Shown one piece after another: positions 23,980 through 36,985 of a DNA stretch of 64,000 nt (positions are counted from its first letter, which is position 1; every line of letters starts with the position of its first letter). The DNA is from Alitta virens (lineage: Eukaryota; Annelida; Polychaeta; Phyllodocida; Nereididae): contig OW028586.1 in NCBI GenBank assembly GCA_932294295.1, forward strand, positions 9,076,790 to 9,140,789, written 5' to 3'. The notes beneath the pieces were generated by a model, which searched no databases, had not been told where the DNA came from, and worked only from the letters and a program-made list of their open reading frames with translations. The translations under genes were made by a program, and so were the position numbers.

Positions 23980-26771
23980 AGCTACTGTCACACTGGGCTG
24001 TTTTAGCCATAGTGAACCCGTAGAGTGACATAACGGTTATGTAACAGCTTTTTCCGCCGGGTTGGCGACGGATTCTGGCGGCAAAAAGGGGCGGGGTAGC
24101 ACCCGCTGTGTTCTACGGGTTACCCGCCGGGATCTACGGGTGACTTGGTGGGTTCTACGGGTGACTCGGTGGGTTCTACGGGTGACTCGGCGGGTTCTAC
24201 AGGTCACCCGCTGGCTCCCACGGGTAACTCGGTGGGTTTTACGGGTGACTCGCCGAGTTGTAGGAGTAAGCCGGCGGGTAGTAGGAGTAACTCGACGGCT
24301 TCCAGGAGTATACTTTAAAAGGCTGCTGCTCCCTAATATTAGTCCGATTTTCGTCAAATAAATACTGAATTGTAGTACAGTTCATACTGATTCCATACGT
24401 GTTTTTGGATCGAAATTATACCAAATATTAAGCGAGTAATTCGTCTGAGAAGGTAGCTAGGTTGGCAGAGGCAAACAGTGGTGTTCTCGCAGACGTCCGC
24501 GCCCTGACTCTATCAATGCTGAGCGCTTCTTTAAAAGGCTGCGGCTCCCCTAATATTTTTCCGATTTTAGGCAAATAAGACTGGATTGTAGTGTAATTCA
24601 TACTGACTCCATAGGTGTTTTCGGATTGAAAACAGATCAAATATTAAGCGAGATATTCGTCTGAGAAGGCAGTTCTCTGGCGGCGGCATGGTGCTCTGTG
24701 TATGCTCATGACTTGAATTGTGTGGTCAATAGTTTTGACCATTATATATACATTGTTTGGATGAGCTTTATTGCAATTAATTTCTACTCATTCTGACAAC
24801 TGGCCAAGGGGAAGGACTTTTCCTTTGGTTTTGAAAAGTCAATTAACCTATATATGTAATAGCAATCTGCCTTGACAGTTATGTCAATTGCTATTAGCAT
24901 TTTGAATAATACAAAGAATGGGGCAAATCATGCTTTTTCATCATTGATCACAAGCATGAATTGAAATCATTGATCACAAGCATGAATTGAAATTCTGAAT
25001 TGACCATTATGTCAATTGCTATTAGCATTTTGAATAATACAAGCATTAATTGAAATTCTGAATTTCAACTGATTCCTGTTTATTATGCATATTAAAGAGG
25101 GAGATTGTTTTGATCTTGGATGGAACATGCAATATCAATTTTAATTCCAGTTGGATTATTTTCAGAAACAACAACAAGAATGAAATATTGATAATTTATA
25201 TAAAATTAATAAATATCTAAAATGATTACTCTGGCAACAAGCCAACAAACATTGTTTTATTTTCGTTTTTTATTGATTACGAATCAATGAATTATTGATG
25301 GTAACATATCATTAGGTGAAGATCTTATAACTATCTGTCTATCTACATATCTACATATCTATACTCTATGAGGTATTACTAACTTTATTAACAAGAATAT
25401 TCTTGTTTGTGCCTAGTATACTCCATTAATTTTCCCCACCTTAACTATTACATAAATTCTACACATTTCCCTGAATAATTCAGTCTTTATTTGACGAAAA
25501 TCGGATATGTAGATAGACAGATAGTTTAGAGAGACAGATAGATTTATATGCTTATTATATAATATAGAATATCTAGCTAATATATATACAAATATAATCA
25601 TTGCCTGGTAATTACTATAATATACATTGTTTTTAATTAATGAAAGCAATTACATATTTTTGTAATTGTGAATGACAATCAAGACAATGTCATATTACTG
25701 TGACATCTTTGAACGAAATGACAGGTCAAAGAACCCCAATTTAGACAATTGACACATGTATTGAGCATTTGCTGTATTCTCTACACCCATTCTTTGTATC
25801 ATTCAAAATGCTAATAGCAATTGACATAACGGTCATGGCAGTTGGCAGAATGAGTAGAAATGAATTGCAATAAAGCTCATCCAAACAATGTATATATATC
25901 ATGGTCAAAAATATTGACCACACCATTCAAGTCATGACCATACATAGAGCTCCTTGACCGCCGCCAGACAACTGCCTTCTCAGACGAATATCTCGCTTAA
26001 TATTTGGTCTATTTTCGATCCGAAAACCTGTGAGGATTCAGTATGAACTCTACTATAATTCAGTCTTATTTGACGAAAATCGGACTAATATTAAGGGAGC
26101 AGCAGCTTTTTAAAGAAGCGCTCAGCTCTGCCTGCATTGATACAGTCCGGGCGCGGACGCTTCAGGGAGCACCACTGTTTGCCGCCTACCTGCCTTCTCA
26201 GACGTATATCTCGCTTAATATTTGGTCTATTTACGATCCGAAACATGTATGGAATCAGTATGAAATATACTACAATTCAGTCCTTATTTGACGAAAATCG
26301 TACTAATATTAGAGGAGCAGCAGCCTTTTAAAGTATATACAACACCCTCTCGCTGATGCTGGTAGCAAACAGCCGGCGGGTTACCCGTGGAAGCCGGCGG
26401 GTTACCCGTGGGAGCCGGCGGGTTACCCGTGGAAGCCGGCGGGGAACTCCTGAACAAGCCGCCGGCTTTACTACGGGTGAAATTAGTGACGGATAATTCG
26501 CCGGCTTCTACGGGTCACCCGCCGGTTTCCACGGGTATTTTTATTTTTTGGACACCCGGGAGATTTCTACGGTTGTGCCATGCATGCAAGCATGGCACAA
26601 CCGGCTACCGGGGCCAGGTTTCCCGGCTTGGCCACGGGTCCCAAGGGTGCTTGCCGGGTATCCCCGGGTAGCCCATTTGGAGCCGTGGCTTGGAGCCGGG
26701 TAGCGCGTTGCGTAACAATTGCGTAATACTACGGGTTCACTACGGCTAATTTGCTCAGTGTGACAGGGGCT
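23980..26771. mobile_element. 2.8 kb foldback, Harbinger-like non-autonomous element
   Basis: The ends AGCTACTGTCACACTGGGCTG and, reverse-complemented, AGCCCCTGTCACACTGAGCAA are inverted repeats flanked by TAA (23977-23979 and 26772-26774). The left arm shows the empty site with a single TAA (12749-12751, reverse strand). Inside the ends are GC-rich tandem units of about 20 bp (CTACGGGTGACTCGGTGGGTT type, 24085-24310; inverted, 26370-26540). Next come about 150-200-bp units ('aatattaagcgaga'/'gattttcgtcaaataa') in inverted order on each side, then an AT-rich core. There is no transposase; frames over the GC-rich units are repeat artefacts. TAA duplication and AGCC-type ends suggest mobilisation by a PIF/Harbinger transposase (inference). 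Confidence 0.82.
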
Positions 26772-27402
26772 TAACAACAAGAAATATATGGTGTAGCAGT
26801 TTTCATAATTGACTTTAGGATATGCTTGTTGAGTCAAATGTCAATATGTCGTATGAAGAAAAGAAATATACAGTTTTGCACTTTTTAATGGCTCTGTCAT
26901 TAAGATGTGAATGCCTCTCTTAAAGTTCTTCATGTATATTGTAACATGTTTTTTCAAATTGGGATTTTTTAATTTTAAGATACATATGTATGCTTAAATA
27001 AATGTGAACATGTCGTAACAACAAGAAATATACACTGTATGGTGTAGCAGTTTTTATTTATAACTTTATCTTTAGGATATATGCTTGTTAAGTAAAATTT
27101 CAACATTTTATAACAAGTAATGTACAGTTTTGCAATTTTCACTCCTGACTTAGTCTTTAATTAAGATATATGCTTGCAAAGTGAAATGTTAATATGTTGT
27201 ATCAAGAAATATCCAGTGTAGCAGTTTTTATTTGTGGTAGGTTTGTTAAATAAAACATCAAGCTTTTGTTGTGACTTGCTACTACCAAATTAACCCCTCC
27301 ATTAACATAATGCACTTGTAAGAGGAGGTCGTTGTGCATCAGGGGTCAAAGGTAAGGGCAAGAGGTCACAAAAAAAGGGCAGCACATTCACTCAGGTTGT
27401 GG

Positions 27403-30400
27403 TCAGTTGGGTGGAAGTTCTGTAGAAACCACAGTTCCTCGGTTGTCTCTCTTGCAACCCGCGCAAATAATTCTGATATAAGCCTGTCGAAATCTAGGGT
27501 TGAGCCAGGCATATATGAATGTATTAATAAAGCTATTAGCCTGGAAAACAGTCATATTGGCCATATAGATTACTGTCAGCACCAGGTCGTTAGCTAACAC
27601 AGGGCCAGGAACAGCCAGGGATATGATGTTAAATGGTAACCATGTAACAACAATAGGTGTCAGTACTAACGTCATGATTTTGGTGTATTGTCTTGTTTCT
27701 TTGTTCATCTTAACAATGTGTTGGTCTTCTGCCCCTGCATGGAGGTCTCCTACCTTTTGCATCCTCTTCCTGAGCTTGTAGAAAATGATACTATACAAAG
27801 CGATGGCGGCTATAAGCATTCCTCCCGATTGTACCTGAAGAAAAGGAAATGGAACTAGATATCTGTCACTGTGAAACAGTTACTAGGCTTCACCTATTGC
27901 ACTGGAGGGGAACATGGATATAAATGTAATTGCAGTAATTTGAAATCAATAATTTGTCTACTGATATCTGAAGCAATAGGGTCAGGGCTATCGCTAACCC
28001 TAAACCTAATCATAACCCTATTCATAGCATAGGGTTAGGGTTAAGGATGACCTGTACGCATGTCAAGTGGCACCTGTATCTTACGTGATTAGATAACATA
28101 CACACTAATATCTTCAAAGATCAGAGGTATCCTTGACCTTGTAGAGTATTAGGGCAATATCATAACCAAAATATCAATTATTGTAGAATGTTTGACCTTA
28201 AATTTGACCTTAACATTTAGGTCAAAGGTCAAAATTGACAGCAGATTCTGAAAGCTCATATGTGAATTGTGGGGGGTCACCAATGCTTGGCATTTGGCTA
28301 AAGTGAATATTTCTCATTGAAAATGGAAATATTCATCATGTTTTCGCTGATGATTCGGTTTTCCATATTTATGAATTTTTAGAAAATTGACTTAAACATT
28401 TGTGTCAAAATCGATTAAAACTTGATGTCTTGGTATTTTTTAGATTTTTTGAAAATATACTGTTTTTAGACTTTAGCGGTCAATTTTACCTTGAAAATGA
28501 CCTCAAAGGTCAAATTTGAAGGTTGATCTGGGGGTTTTGGGTACATGTTTGGGGTAGTTTACTATAGCATGTCATAAGCTAAATCCAATATTTCATGGTA
28601 AAATACCACGTCACCCATTTTTGGTGAATTTATAAAACTTAAAATTCCATATTTCAAAAACCGGTGTGACAATTGCCAAACTACTCCTTTCAAAAAAGTA
28701 TATAACTATTGCACAACTTTTGTCTCCTGGTTTTCTCAAAACCGTCTTGACAAATTTAAGACTAAAGCTGTGAATCTATTGAGCTTGAACTTGACCTAGT
28801 TTTATAAATCTAGGTCAGACTTCTTGAGAAATATTGTATGACCTTAGATGTGAAAGAATTTGACAATAGCATCATTATTACTTGAGATATTTGCTTTTGT
28901 AAATTTCAAATTCAAACAGCTCTGTGACCTTGAAAAAAGGTCAAGGTCACTGAAACTGGGTCAATATGACAAGGTCATCCAAGACTCCTACCATGAATCT
29001 TTTAATTATTTTACGAAGAGATTTTCCGAAATAATAACTAATACAAAAACCTATGGTAATAGTTGAAGCCTAATAAATACTTCAAAATGATGTTTCTCCA
29101 GAAGGTCTCCTTGCTAGAAATGGGCTTTAAGTAATAATCTGGTTTATGAACATCAGTCTGGTCGCGAAAATTTGTGCAATGTTAAACCAGCGATAATGTG
29201 CTCTAAGTACCTACTTTTAGCGCAGCAATGTTGAAAAGGTAAGCAACTCTTGCATTGGCTGACCTACTAGAGGACTATGACAGAAAAAATACATGGAAAT
29301 GCTGTGAAATCGGGCAAGGGTCCTCGCTTCATTCGAACAGGAATAACCCAGAGCAATTGGGAAAAATAGTTTCCCATATTACCGGCATTCTTACATTCGC
29401 ATCTGGTTGAATGAGATCATATGCAGCTAGTAAATATAACTTCCTGTATTGTGATGTCTTTGCTTTTCTTTTGTTAGTTTTTCTGCTCATTTTTATGATA
29501 TGATCAATTTATTATCTAACATGTGCAAGACACATTACCTGTAAAAGAATTTGATAGCGCTTTTCTATTCTATTATATTATATTAAATTATATTATAATA
29601 TATTATATAATATTATATATCTTAGGTTGTGATAAGGTATACATTTTGGTATGACTAATATACTCAGGTAAGAGGTAGGTGGTGTTAGGAACTGCTGATG
29701 TGTTCAACCATGAGCCTTTCTAAACCTGGAGGATCGAGTTCAGGCCTGCAGTCAAGCAACTGCAGTCAAGCTAGCACTCTAAAAGTGCCATCACTGCCCA
29801 TAGAAAGCTCCCCATTTACATCTGGGTGGAGTAACAGGGGACCTGGTTTAAACCTACAACCGCTTGACTTTAAAGGCAAATACCTTAACCACTAGAACGT
29901 GACAGAAATGCATTGTTTCACAATATAATGGTTTTATTATACATATATTATCACCTTACAGTATGACATATATGATGTGCATGATGTTATAGTAGCAGTA
30001 GTAGTTATTGTTTGTCATAAATATCTTTGGACCTACCTCAACTAGGACAATATACACCCAATAAGGAACATACACTATGGCAGCTTGAGTTTTCCTCAGG
30101 AGGTCAGCTGGAGCTTGGAATGCATAAGCCGCAAATACGGTTGGAGAGATTCCTCCTAGGAGCCAAACTATCGCTAAAATCCTTAAGGAGTTTTTGTTGG
30201 AGGCTGTGGCTCTGTAATCCAGTGGATGTGCTACTGCTCTGTATCTGAAATAAAGAAAATATTCAGCACTCTATAGGCATAGAAACAACAAGGAAAAATT
30301 AAGCAGATTGTGTGATGAAACCAATTGTCGATTGATTTTTAAGTCAACCATCGAACATGGTTTTTATTACATTTGAGATCATGTAATTTATAGAATATTT

Positions 30401-32111
30401 TAGTGGATGCAAAGTTGAAAAATGTGTGCAATTTTGCTGACCTCTATTGTGGCCGAACAGGACATTTCATGGTCTCGTGGTTTTGTTGGAAGACAGTCCA
30501 GCTTTCGCACCAGGACAGTCCCACTTTCGCACCACGAAAGTTACCCATTTTTGCCCAAAGAAAGTACCAACTTTCACCCCAAGAAACTACCAACTTTTTC
30601 CCTACCAAAGTACCCAACTTTCGTGCCAAAAAAGTACCCACTTTCGTACCACGAAAGTACCCATTTTCATACCATGAAACAACCAACTTTTGTAACATGA
30701 AAGTAACCAACTTTCGTGCCACAACACTGCTAACCTGCCCTACTCACAGGCATTTTTACCCAATCTACTTCATGAATATTGAATGAACAGAGATGATATG
30801 CATATCCAGGGATGGCTCTATCATAGAGACACAATAAACAATCAGCGAGGAGGGCGGGCTGGCGGGCTGGCCAGCTGCCCAATTGCGCCTATAAACACAG
30901 GCTCCTAGAGTGCATTAAAAAGGGATTTATCTCTGGATGTATTTTACCTAGAATAATGGTTTATACCTCTTACAACACTCAATGAATGTTCTAATCTAAG
31001 GGCTGTAGAAAGGAAATATTTCTGAAGGCTTTAGTTTAGTTACAATCTTGCATTTAAAATTAAAATGCGACTATTATATTAAGCAGGTCAGAAAAATCGC
31101 ATTTTGGGTAGTTTTCAACTCAAAATTGGTACCAAACTAAAGCCTGCAGAAATATGTCATTAGGTATTAAACATTTTTCAAGGCAAAATAAATTTAGAGA
31201 TATGGGCATGCAAACTTAGGCTACCAGAATATATGAGGAGGAGAGGAGGAGGGGGACGAGGAGACAGGGACGATGTAGCCACTCAAATAAAGTTGAGCAT
31301 GCCTGCAGTTAATTGAATTAGCTATCACATAAGTGGTGCGAAACCTGTCAGGGGTCATTACTTTAATAGCTGAATTACTTTCATGGTACAACAGTATGGG
31401 AGAGGCCAAGGCGAAGGTGTGTCATAGTGCAAAGGTATTTGGCGAAAACCTGTACTGTTGAGGGGCGAAGATTTGCACCAGAAAATGTTCTCCTCGGCCA
31501 CCATAGACCTCAGCTATACCAGTATAATATCTTCACCATGGTCAGTAAAATTGGATAATGATCTTACTAGTCACCATGCATCCAATACTTATATATAATA
31601 TTATATGCTAAGCATTGCAGCTAAATGTGCACCTCAAAGTCTATAATAATATTATACAATTAATGGTAAAAGTCACTTACCTATCAATAGCAATAAGTAA
31701 AATATTAGCAAGGGACAAATTGAGTGAATATGAATTGAAAAATATTATTAAGGGACTAATGATTTGTACCAAGATGTCACTAGATATTATTCTGACAGCT
31801 TTTACCAACATAAGAAGTCCTGAGTTCAGAAAATCAGCAATTGCCAAACTTATTATGAACATATTAGTAGGAGTATGCAGCTCTTTAAATTTCCACACTG
31901 CAGTAATTGTCAGTATATTACTGAAAAATATTAGTATGCCATAGGTAGGAAACATTATTAGAGTCCAAGTGTTAGCTACTTTAAAATCTATTGCTGTTAA
32001 AGTAGGGTGTCTTGTCGACATGTTTTCATAGTCAGCAGTCATATTATCCAACATAATTGTGTTATTGTCATATGAAATATTAGAATCAGTTGTGAAATTT
32101 GATGAAGACAT
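27403..32111 (-). CDS. class A GPCR, right copy, three exons
   Basis: The exons are 32111-31681, 30244-30037 and 27834-27403, giving 356 residues. Exons 1 and 2 have the same lengths as in the left copy (431 and 208 bp) and splice borders are preserved. About ten substitutions are visible, for example Pro99 to Leu, Ile195 to Lys, Ala298 to Val, Lys327 to Arg and Tyr340 to Cys; the transmembrane landmarks and the odd N-T-F-I-Y and T-W-L-P motifs are shared. A 10-bp deletion in exon 3 shifts frame after S-T-E and ends the protein at L-P-P-N, replacing a 12-residue Thr/Gln-rich tail. Intron 2 is 2.2 kb against 557 bp on the left. Both copies are open, so both could be functional. A collapsed-haplotype or scaffolding error is the main alternative to two real loci. 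Confidence 0.85.
28440..29072 (-). repeat. dispersed repeat A inside intron 2 of right GPCR
   Basis: This inverted relative of 705-1295 lies within about 1.2 kb (27855-29070) that has no counterpart in the left intron 2. Near 27985-28045 the same insertion has CCCTAA/TTAGGG-like words around a short palindrome, too few and irregular to be telomeric. Confidence 0.65.
29690..29905 (-). repeat. tRNA-derived SINE in intron 2
   Basis: On the - strand it begins near 29905 with GTTCTAGTGGTTAAGGTATT (A-box-like) and reaches GTAGGTTTAAACC (B-box-like). It continues into a body whose + strand word 'ccatttacatctgggtggag' recurs at about 56255 ('ccatttacacctgggtggag'). The two copies therefore share a family. 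It is a SINE head, not a functional tRNA. Confidence 0.6.
30484..30722. repeat. minisatellite in intron 1, right copy
   Basis: This is the inverted counterpart of 10279-10516. Units read like TTTCGTACCACGAAAGTACCCA and are more clearly self-complementary than on the left. The open frames seen on both strands here come from the roughly 23-bp unit. Confidence 0.8.
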
Positions 32112-32262
32112 TATATATAGATCTGTTGATGAGACTACAGTAAGTGAAGTATAAATAATTACTATCCAACTGTAATAAACACCTGTATATATTAATTACA
32201 ACTTAGTGTTGGATATCCAAAGAAAATTGAGACAAATGTTAATTAATTTGATCTTCTGCTGG

Positions 32263-32270
32263 TATTTATA
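32263..32270 (-). promoter_or_regulatory. TATA box of right GPCR gene
   Basis: TATAAATA on the - strand, about 150 bp upstream of the ATG at 32111, at the same place as in the left copy. Function is inferred from position and conservation. Confidence 0.5.
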
Positions 32271-32691
32271 GTCAGAGATTTACGTGAAACCAGATATTTC
32301 TTATTATCAGAATATTGGCCATGCGTCACTGAAATTTTATCCAAGTCATGCAGTCATGAAATGATCGTTTTTTTTGGGTCTTTAAAATTGAGCAATTAAA
32401 ACAGATCAGACTGTTTAATCGGATTTTATAATAAGAACTAATTATTATTTCATGTATCAAGCCAAATTTGGGATCTTTTTAGTGATTCCTCATTTTATAC
32501 TAATTAAGCAAGGATGTAGCCAACTCTCTTTTTTTCTTTCTTTTTTTTTCAGCCTTGTCATCTCAAAACAACCAAACATGACATGACACAGCTCCTAATT
32601 AGCAAATTGTAAGTTAATTTGCATCATTCATTAAAGTTTCATTGCTGCTGCCACTTTAATTAAATGGTATTACATTTCAATTTTTGTGCAT

Positions 32692-35464
32692 ATGCAGTTG
32701 CCGTTAAGAATTTGCATACATCTGAACAGAAAACAGATAATCATTATTAAAGAACACTTATTCTGTCGCTACAAAGATAATTTTTCTCTAATATCAGTCT
32801 GATTCATTTAATATTTTGAAAATATTCTAAATATATTTTTCAAACATAATCAAATATTAATAATTTGATGGGTAAAAAGTGTACACTTCTATTGATATCT
32901 TGTTGTAACAGTGATCAATTTGTTCTTATAATTCAACACAAGTTTCTGGCATGTGTACTTGTGTAGAGAGTTACTTTAGATCATTTCTCATGAAAATTTT
33001 ATGAAGTTCTTCCAAGTTTGATGACCCAATGAATGTGAACCTGTCTTTTCTATTCCTTCCAACATTTTTCAGCCAGTTTTCAAGTAAATATGTATGCTCT
33101 GTGGTAATCTATTGCTGGCTTCAGTTTTCTGACTGAGACCTTCTATCAGAATTTTGTCATAGCTAGGTGTCCTCTTTCATGAATCAGGATGCCATCAATT
33201 GTTTCAAAGGATTCCTACACCATGCTTCATTGTTGGCACTGTATCCTAAGGGTTGAAAGCCAAACTCAACTTTGGTACAAACATAATGACCGTCACTGTG
33301 GCTGAGCGACTTAATTTTTGCCAATCACTACGTAAAGCTATCTTGCAAAAGTCATATCCTTTCTACATACATTCTCTGCTAACTGGAAGTAAGACTTTCC
33401 ATGGCTTTTCTACAATAGTGGCCCTTTTCTTACTGACTATGCCAGCACTTCAGATTCCTCCAGGTCATTGCACATTCTTTTTTTGGTCATTCTGTAGTTT
33501 ATTTTCAACATAAGGACAAATCTTCTCTTGATTGATGGTGGTAGTTTCTCACTTTTCCCCAATATTGGTTACAATGCTTGATGCAGATGATGTTGACAAG
33601 TTATTAACATTGCAATGATTCCCAATGATTGGTCATCTATATTGTGGTAACCCTCTCTATGATAAGTCACTCCTGTAATTGTGGGTACTACTTCTTATGC
33701 ACTGGACAAGTAAGATATTTGAGTTTAAATGCTCTATTTAATAAGTACACAATATCCATGAGCAAGGTGAAGGTTACAGCCATACTAATTTTGTAAAAAC
33801 TCTGTCTAGGCTTAGATGGTCCCCTCCTCCACACAAATGAGTCAGTCTTGGCCGTCATTACCACGTGACTTTGTGTCAGAATCCTGACTTTTTGCTGATT
33901 GATTGTGTTCTCGTGTTTGATTGGCTAATTCTTTGTTGGCGTGTCCAAACCAACCTACCAGGGAGCATGACGTAATGACCAATCATAGCTTGGCTTAGAC
34001 TCAGCCATTCATAACTCATGTGAGAATTGCTAGCGACCAGTCTCCCTACAGTGTTCGCTGGCCTGCTGCGACTAGCTGATGCAGTACACAGGTAGGGCCA
34101 TTTACCAGGAGGGATTCCTCCCGGTAGCATGCGTGCTCACTTACTTTCTCATTGTGAAGTCATGAACCGGAATGTGTTCCCCAGTCTAAAAATAGCACAG
34201 CCAATCAGAAAATTCAATGCTTGGCCAATCAGCCATTCGGGATAGGTAGAGCCGACCTGCCTATCGCTTTTACGCTTAAGCAGGTCCCAGCCAACCTACA
34301 GTGTAGGAGACTACTGTGTACCACCTTAAACCTGATACAAACCTTCCAATGATGCAGTGCAGCAGATGCTGCTGCCCCTAGCATCATGGAGGCACACTAC
34401 TCACACCCCTGGTGGCAGACTGGCTAATCACAGCCCTGGTGGGAGATAGGTAAGCCTGGTGCCCACAGCTCAAAGTAATCTGGATACAGCTGGCCGCCAG
34501 CTTCGATGGCCCGCTGCAACCCGCAGTACGCAGGTAGGGGCTGCCATTTACAAGGAGGGATTCCTCCCGGTAGCATGCATGCGCATCCTAGGCTTTAACA
34601 TTGGTAATGTGTGGACCGGAACGTGTTCCCCAGTATAAAAAAAGCACCGCCAATCAGAAAATTCAGTTCTTGGCCAATCAGCCATTCGGGATAGGTAGAG
34701 GTGACCTGCCTATCGCGTTTACGCTTAGGCAGGTCCCAGCCAAGCCGCCAGCTTACAGATAGGCCCACTAAGCCCCTAGTGGCAGATTGTCTTATTCAGC
34801 CCCTGGTGAGGATATTTTTCCTGCACTACAAACAAGACCCAGTGTGATTGAATATATATTAAAATAAAATTTTCTGTAATTTAGTGTCCAAACTATACAG
34901 AAAGAAAATTAAGTTGATTTAAATTCAGTGCTTGTTTCTCGCTGATGTCATGCAGAAAAAAGCATCTGATTGTGCCAAATAATAAAAATGCAGAATCACT
35001 GTATATGAGGATGGAGGGAAAGAAGGTAAAATTGTGAAATTTTTTTGTGGTTTTGCCCTATTTAGATGTGGCTGAATTAATTTCTGTTGTTGGAGTAAAT
35101 AAAACAAATGGATAAGGTTATAAACAGAGCCCCAGAGCAATTAACGTTTAATCATCCCATGATACGTTTAACAAAGGATAAACAGATTATATCACAAACT
35201 AAGAAATATTGTATTAGGATTAGAAAATTTTCAACTAAAATATTACACTATTTCTTCGCATTACTGGAGTGTATGCACATTTTTACCCCACCAATTTTTA
35301 TATATTTGACATATCCTGCAGTGTATTTTGTGAAAGTATTGAATGAAATAGGTCCTTAGTAACATATTATTTAAAAAAAATTATGGTTGTATTAACAGAT
35401 TAAATGCATTTTGATAATGGTCTGTTTTTGATTCAGGTGTATACAAATATTTGACCACAACTGT
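32692..35464 (-). mobile_element. Tc1/mariner-type element, right-arm copy
   Basis: Its ends are TGCAGTTGCCGTTAAGAATT at 32692 and reverse-complemented TACAGTTGTGGTCAAATATT at 35464. The second end is closer to the usual CAGTTGTGGTCAAAA Tc1 end than its left-arm equivalent. The transposase remnant at about 33165-33600 (- strand) has an internal deletion of about 45 bp next to the P-T-M-K-H-G motif. The nested GC-rich block is present once (about 34000-34800). Confidence 0.75.
33165..33600 (-). pseudogene. Tc1 transposase remnant, right-arm copy
   Basis: The - strand shows P-T-M-K-H-G-V followed directly by sequence for the I-D-G region, because the part equivalent to the left copy's L-L-W-G-C-F and A-S-G-A-G has been deleted. 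Upstream frames match the left copy with further stops. The open frame 33253-33513 on the + strand is antisense to it and not a gene. Confidence 0.65.
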
Positions 35465-35569
35465 ATCATTAAATGCAAAATCAAATATCATGATATTTTC
35501 GAATTTCTATCTTATCCCACTTGGAGATATATAATGTGCAAACAATTTGGCAAAATCGTTCACTTTGTG

Positions 35570-36000
35570 ATACAGCTCTGAAGGTCATTTTTGTACATAG
35601 TCCCACCTCCAAAAACTTCCTGTTATCGAAAATTTTATTTTCGACATCACACAGAAATTTCTAAAATCCACACCCAACGCTATAGAATTAATAGCACAAG
35701 ATATAGGAATGCAAATTTGGTAAGGAACTTGGAGGTCAAAGGTCAAGGTCACTAATAGAATTATTCCAAACATGGAAATCTGGCAATTTTTCTGTCCTTT
35801 CAAGGATATTTTATTTCACAGCTAGAACCATGTAAAAGAAAACCCCACAAATGGCATATCTTATTAAGAATAATCTGAAGTATTTTCACCCATATTTTTA
35901 AAGATTTTGTTTCTAGCTAAAATATGAACAGTACCGCAATATTCTTGAATTTCCATATCATAATTATTCATGGGGTCAAAGGTTGAGGCCACCAAAGATT
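35570..36000 (-). repeat. dispersed repeat B, right-arm copy
   Basis: Inverted counterpart of about 3740-4200, with the GGTCAAAGGTCAAGGTCAC stretch near 35735-35755 and the segment over the - strand frame 35585-35803. No coding function is recognised. Confidence 0.65.
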
Positions 36001-36985
36001 ATTCCTAATATGGAAACTTCGGCAATATTTTGCTTTAGATGCAGGGAATATATCTTAAAGCTCCTCCTGTAATTATATTATAATTGATTATCATGCATCC
36101 TTTCTGTCGGTCAAAATTCCTATTTTCTAAAACATCATCAAATCATCGAAAGTCACCTTATTTGACCAAGGCACACTAAATATGTGTAAGCTAATGAATC
36201 TATCGGGCATAAAGAAATGAAGACCAAAATATTGGAAATGGTATCATCACTCATTAATGAGTATTTTGACATCATCACTTGGTTTGTTGATTTTTGATGG
36301 CATGAAAAATTAAATACATGGTGAAGTTTATTTTATTTTATAGAGACATGGTGAACCCAGCAGGGCCCTGGATGGTAGGTAATCAGTACATGTATATAAT
36401 TATGGAGGACTCAGATCAGGGGCCCACCCCAAATCAGGGGCCAATCCCTAATCAAGGGCCAGACCATTGTTCATGACGTCACCAAACAGTGTCTCAACAA
36501 TTCAGGCTCCAGGGACTCTTGCAGTGGACAGGCTTTGTAAATCCCAGACTTTAATGTTTTTTTCATTTTATTTTATATTTTTGCTTTTTCTCTTTATTAA
36601 TATTTTCACATGACTTCAGCGTAAATGTTTTAGTATGTGTGACTAAGCAAAGTAATTTTAATAATGTTATTTTGAAGTTTTTGAATTGTACAATATAACA
36701 TCAATTATTGGGCCTTAAAAAACAAGCATATTGCTTAATTAACTAATGTTTATCTTGAGTTATTCATTTTATTTTATTTTACAAATATAGCCTATTTGTT
36801 TTAATTTGTTTCATCTTATCTTCATCTTATGAAAAATACTACAAGTTATCACATGTTTATTTTGAGAATACAGGAATTTATTTCACAAAGCAGAAGGTTG
36901 AGTGAAATGACAACTGAGTGTAATAATTACCTTTATTCTAAATATCACTATGTGATAATGATTTACCTCTGTCTTTTCCAAACAC

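Larger units (their letters stand above)
22672..36984 (-). repeat. right arm of the large inverted duplication
   Basis: This is the inverted counterpart of 2743-14128 (anchors given there). It is longer mainly because of a 2.8 kb foldback element at 23980-26771 and about 1.2 kb of repeat A material in intron 2 of its GPCR gene. Unlike the left arm it runs directly into its natural continuation (36986-40080). With 22672-40080 as the intact unit, the left unit is the rearranged one. Confidence 0.9.

Noticed and set aside
24037..24361. Arg/Thr/Val-rich repetitive frames on both strands
   Set aside because: They translate the GC-rich subterminal units of the foldback element.
27985..28045. Telomere-like CCCTAA/TTAGGG words
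   Set aside because: Only a few irregular words around a small palindrome; not a tandem telomeric array.
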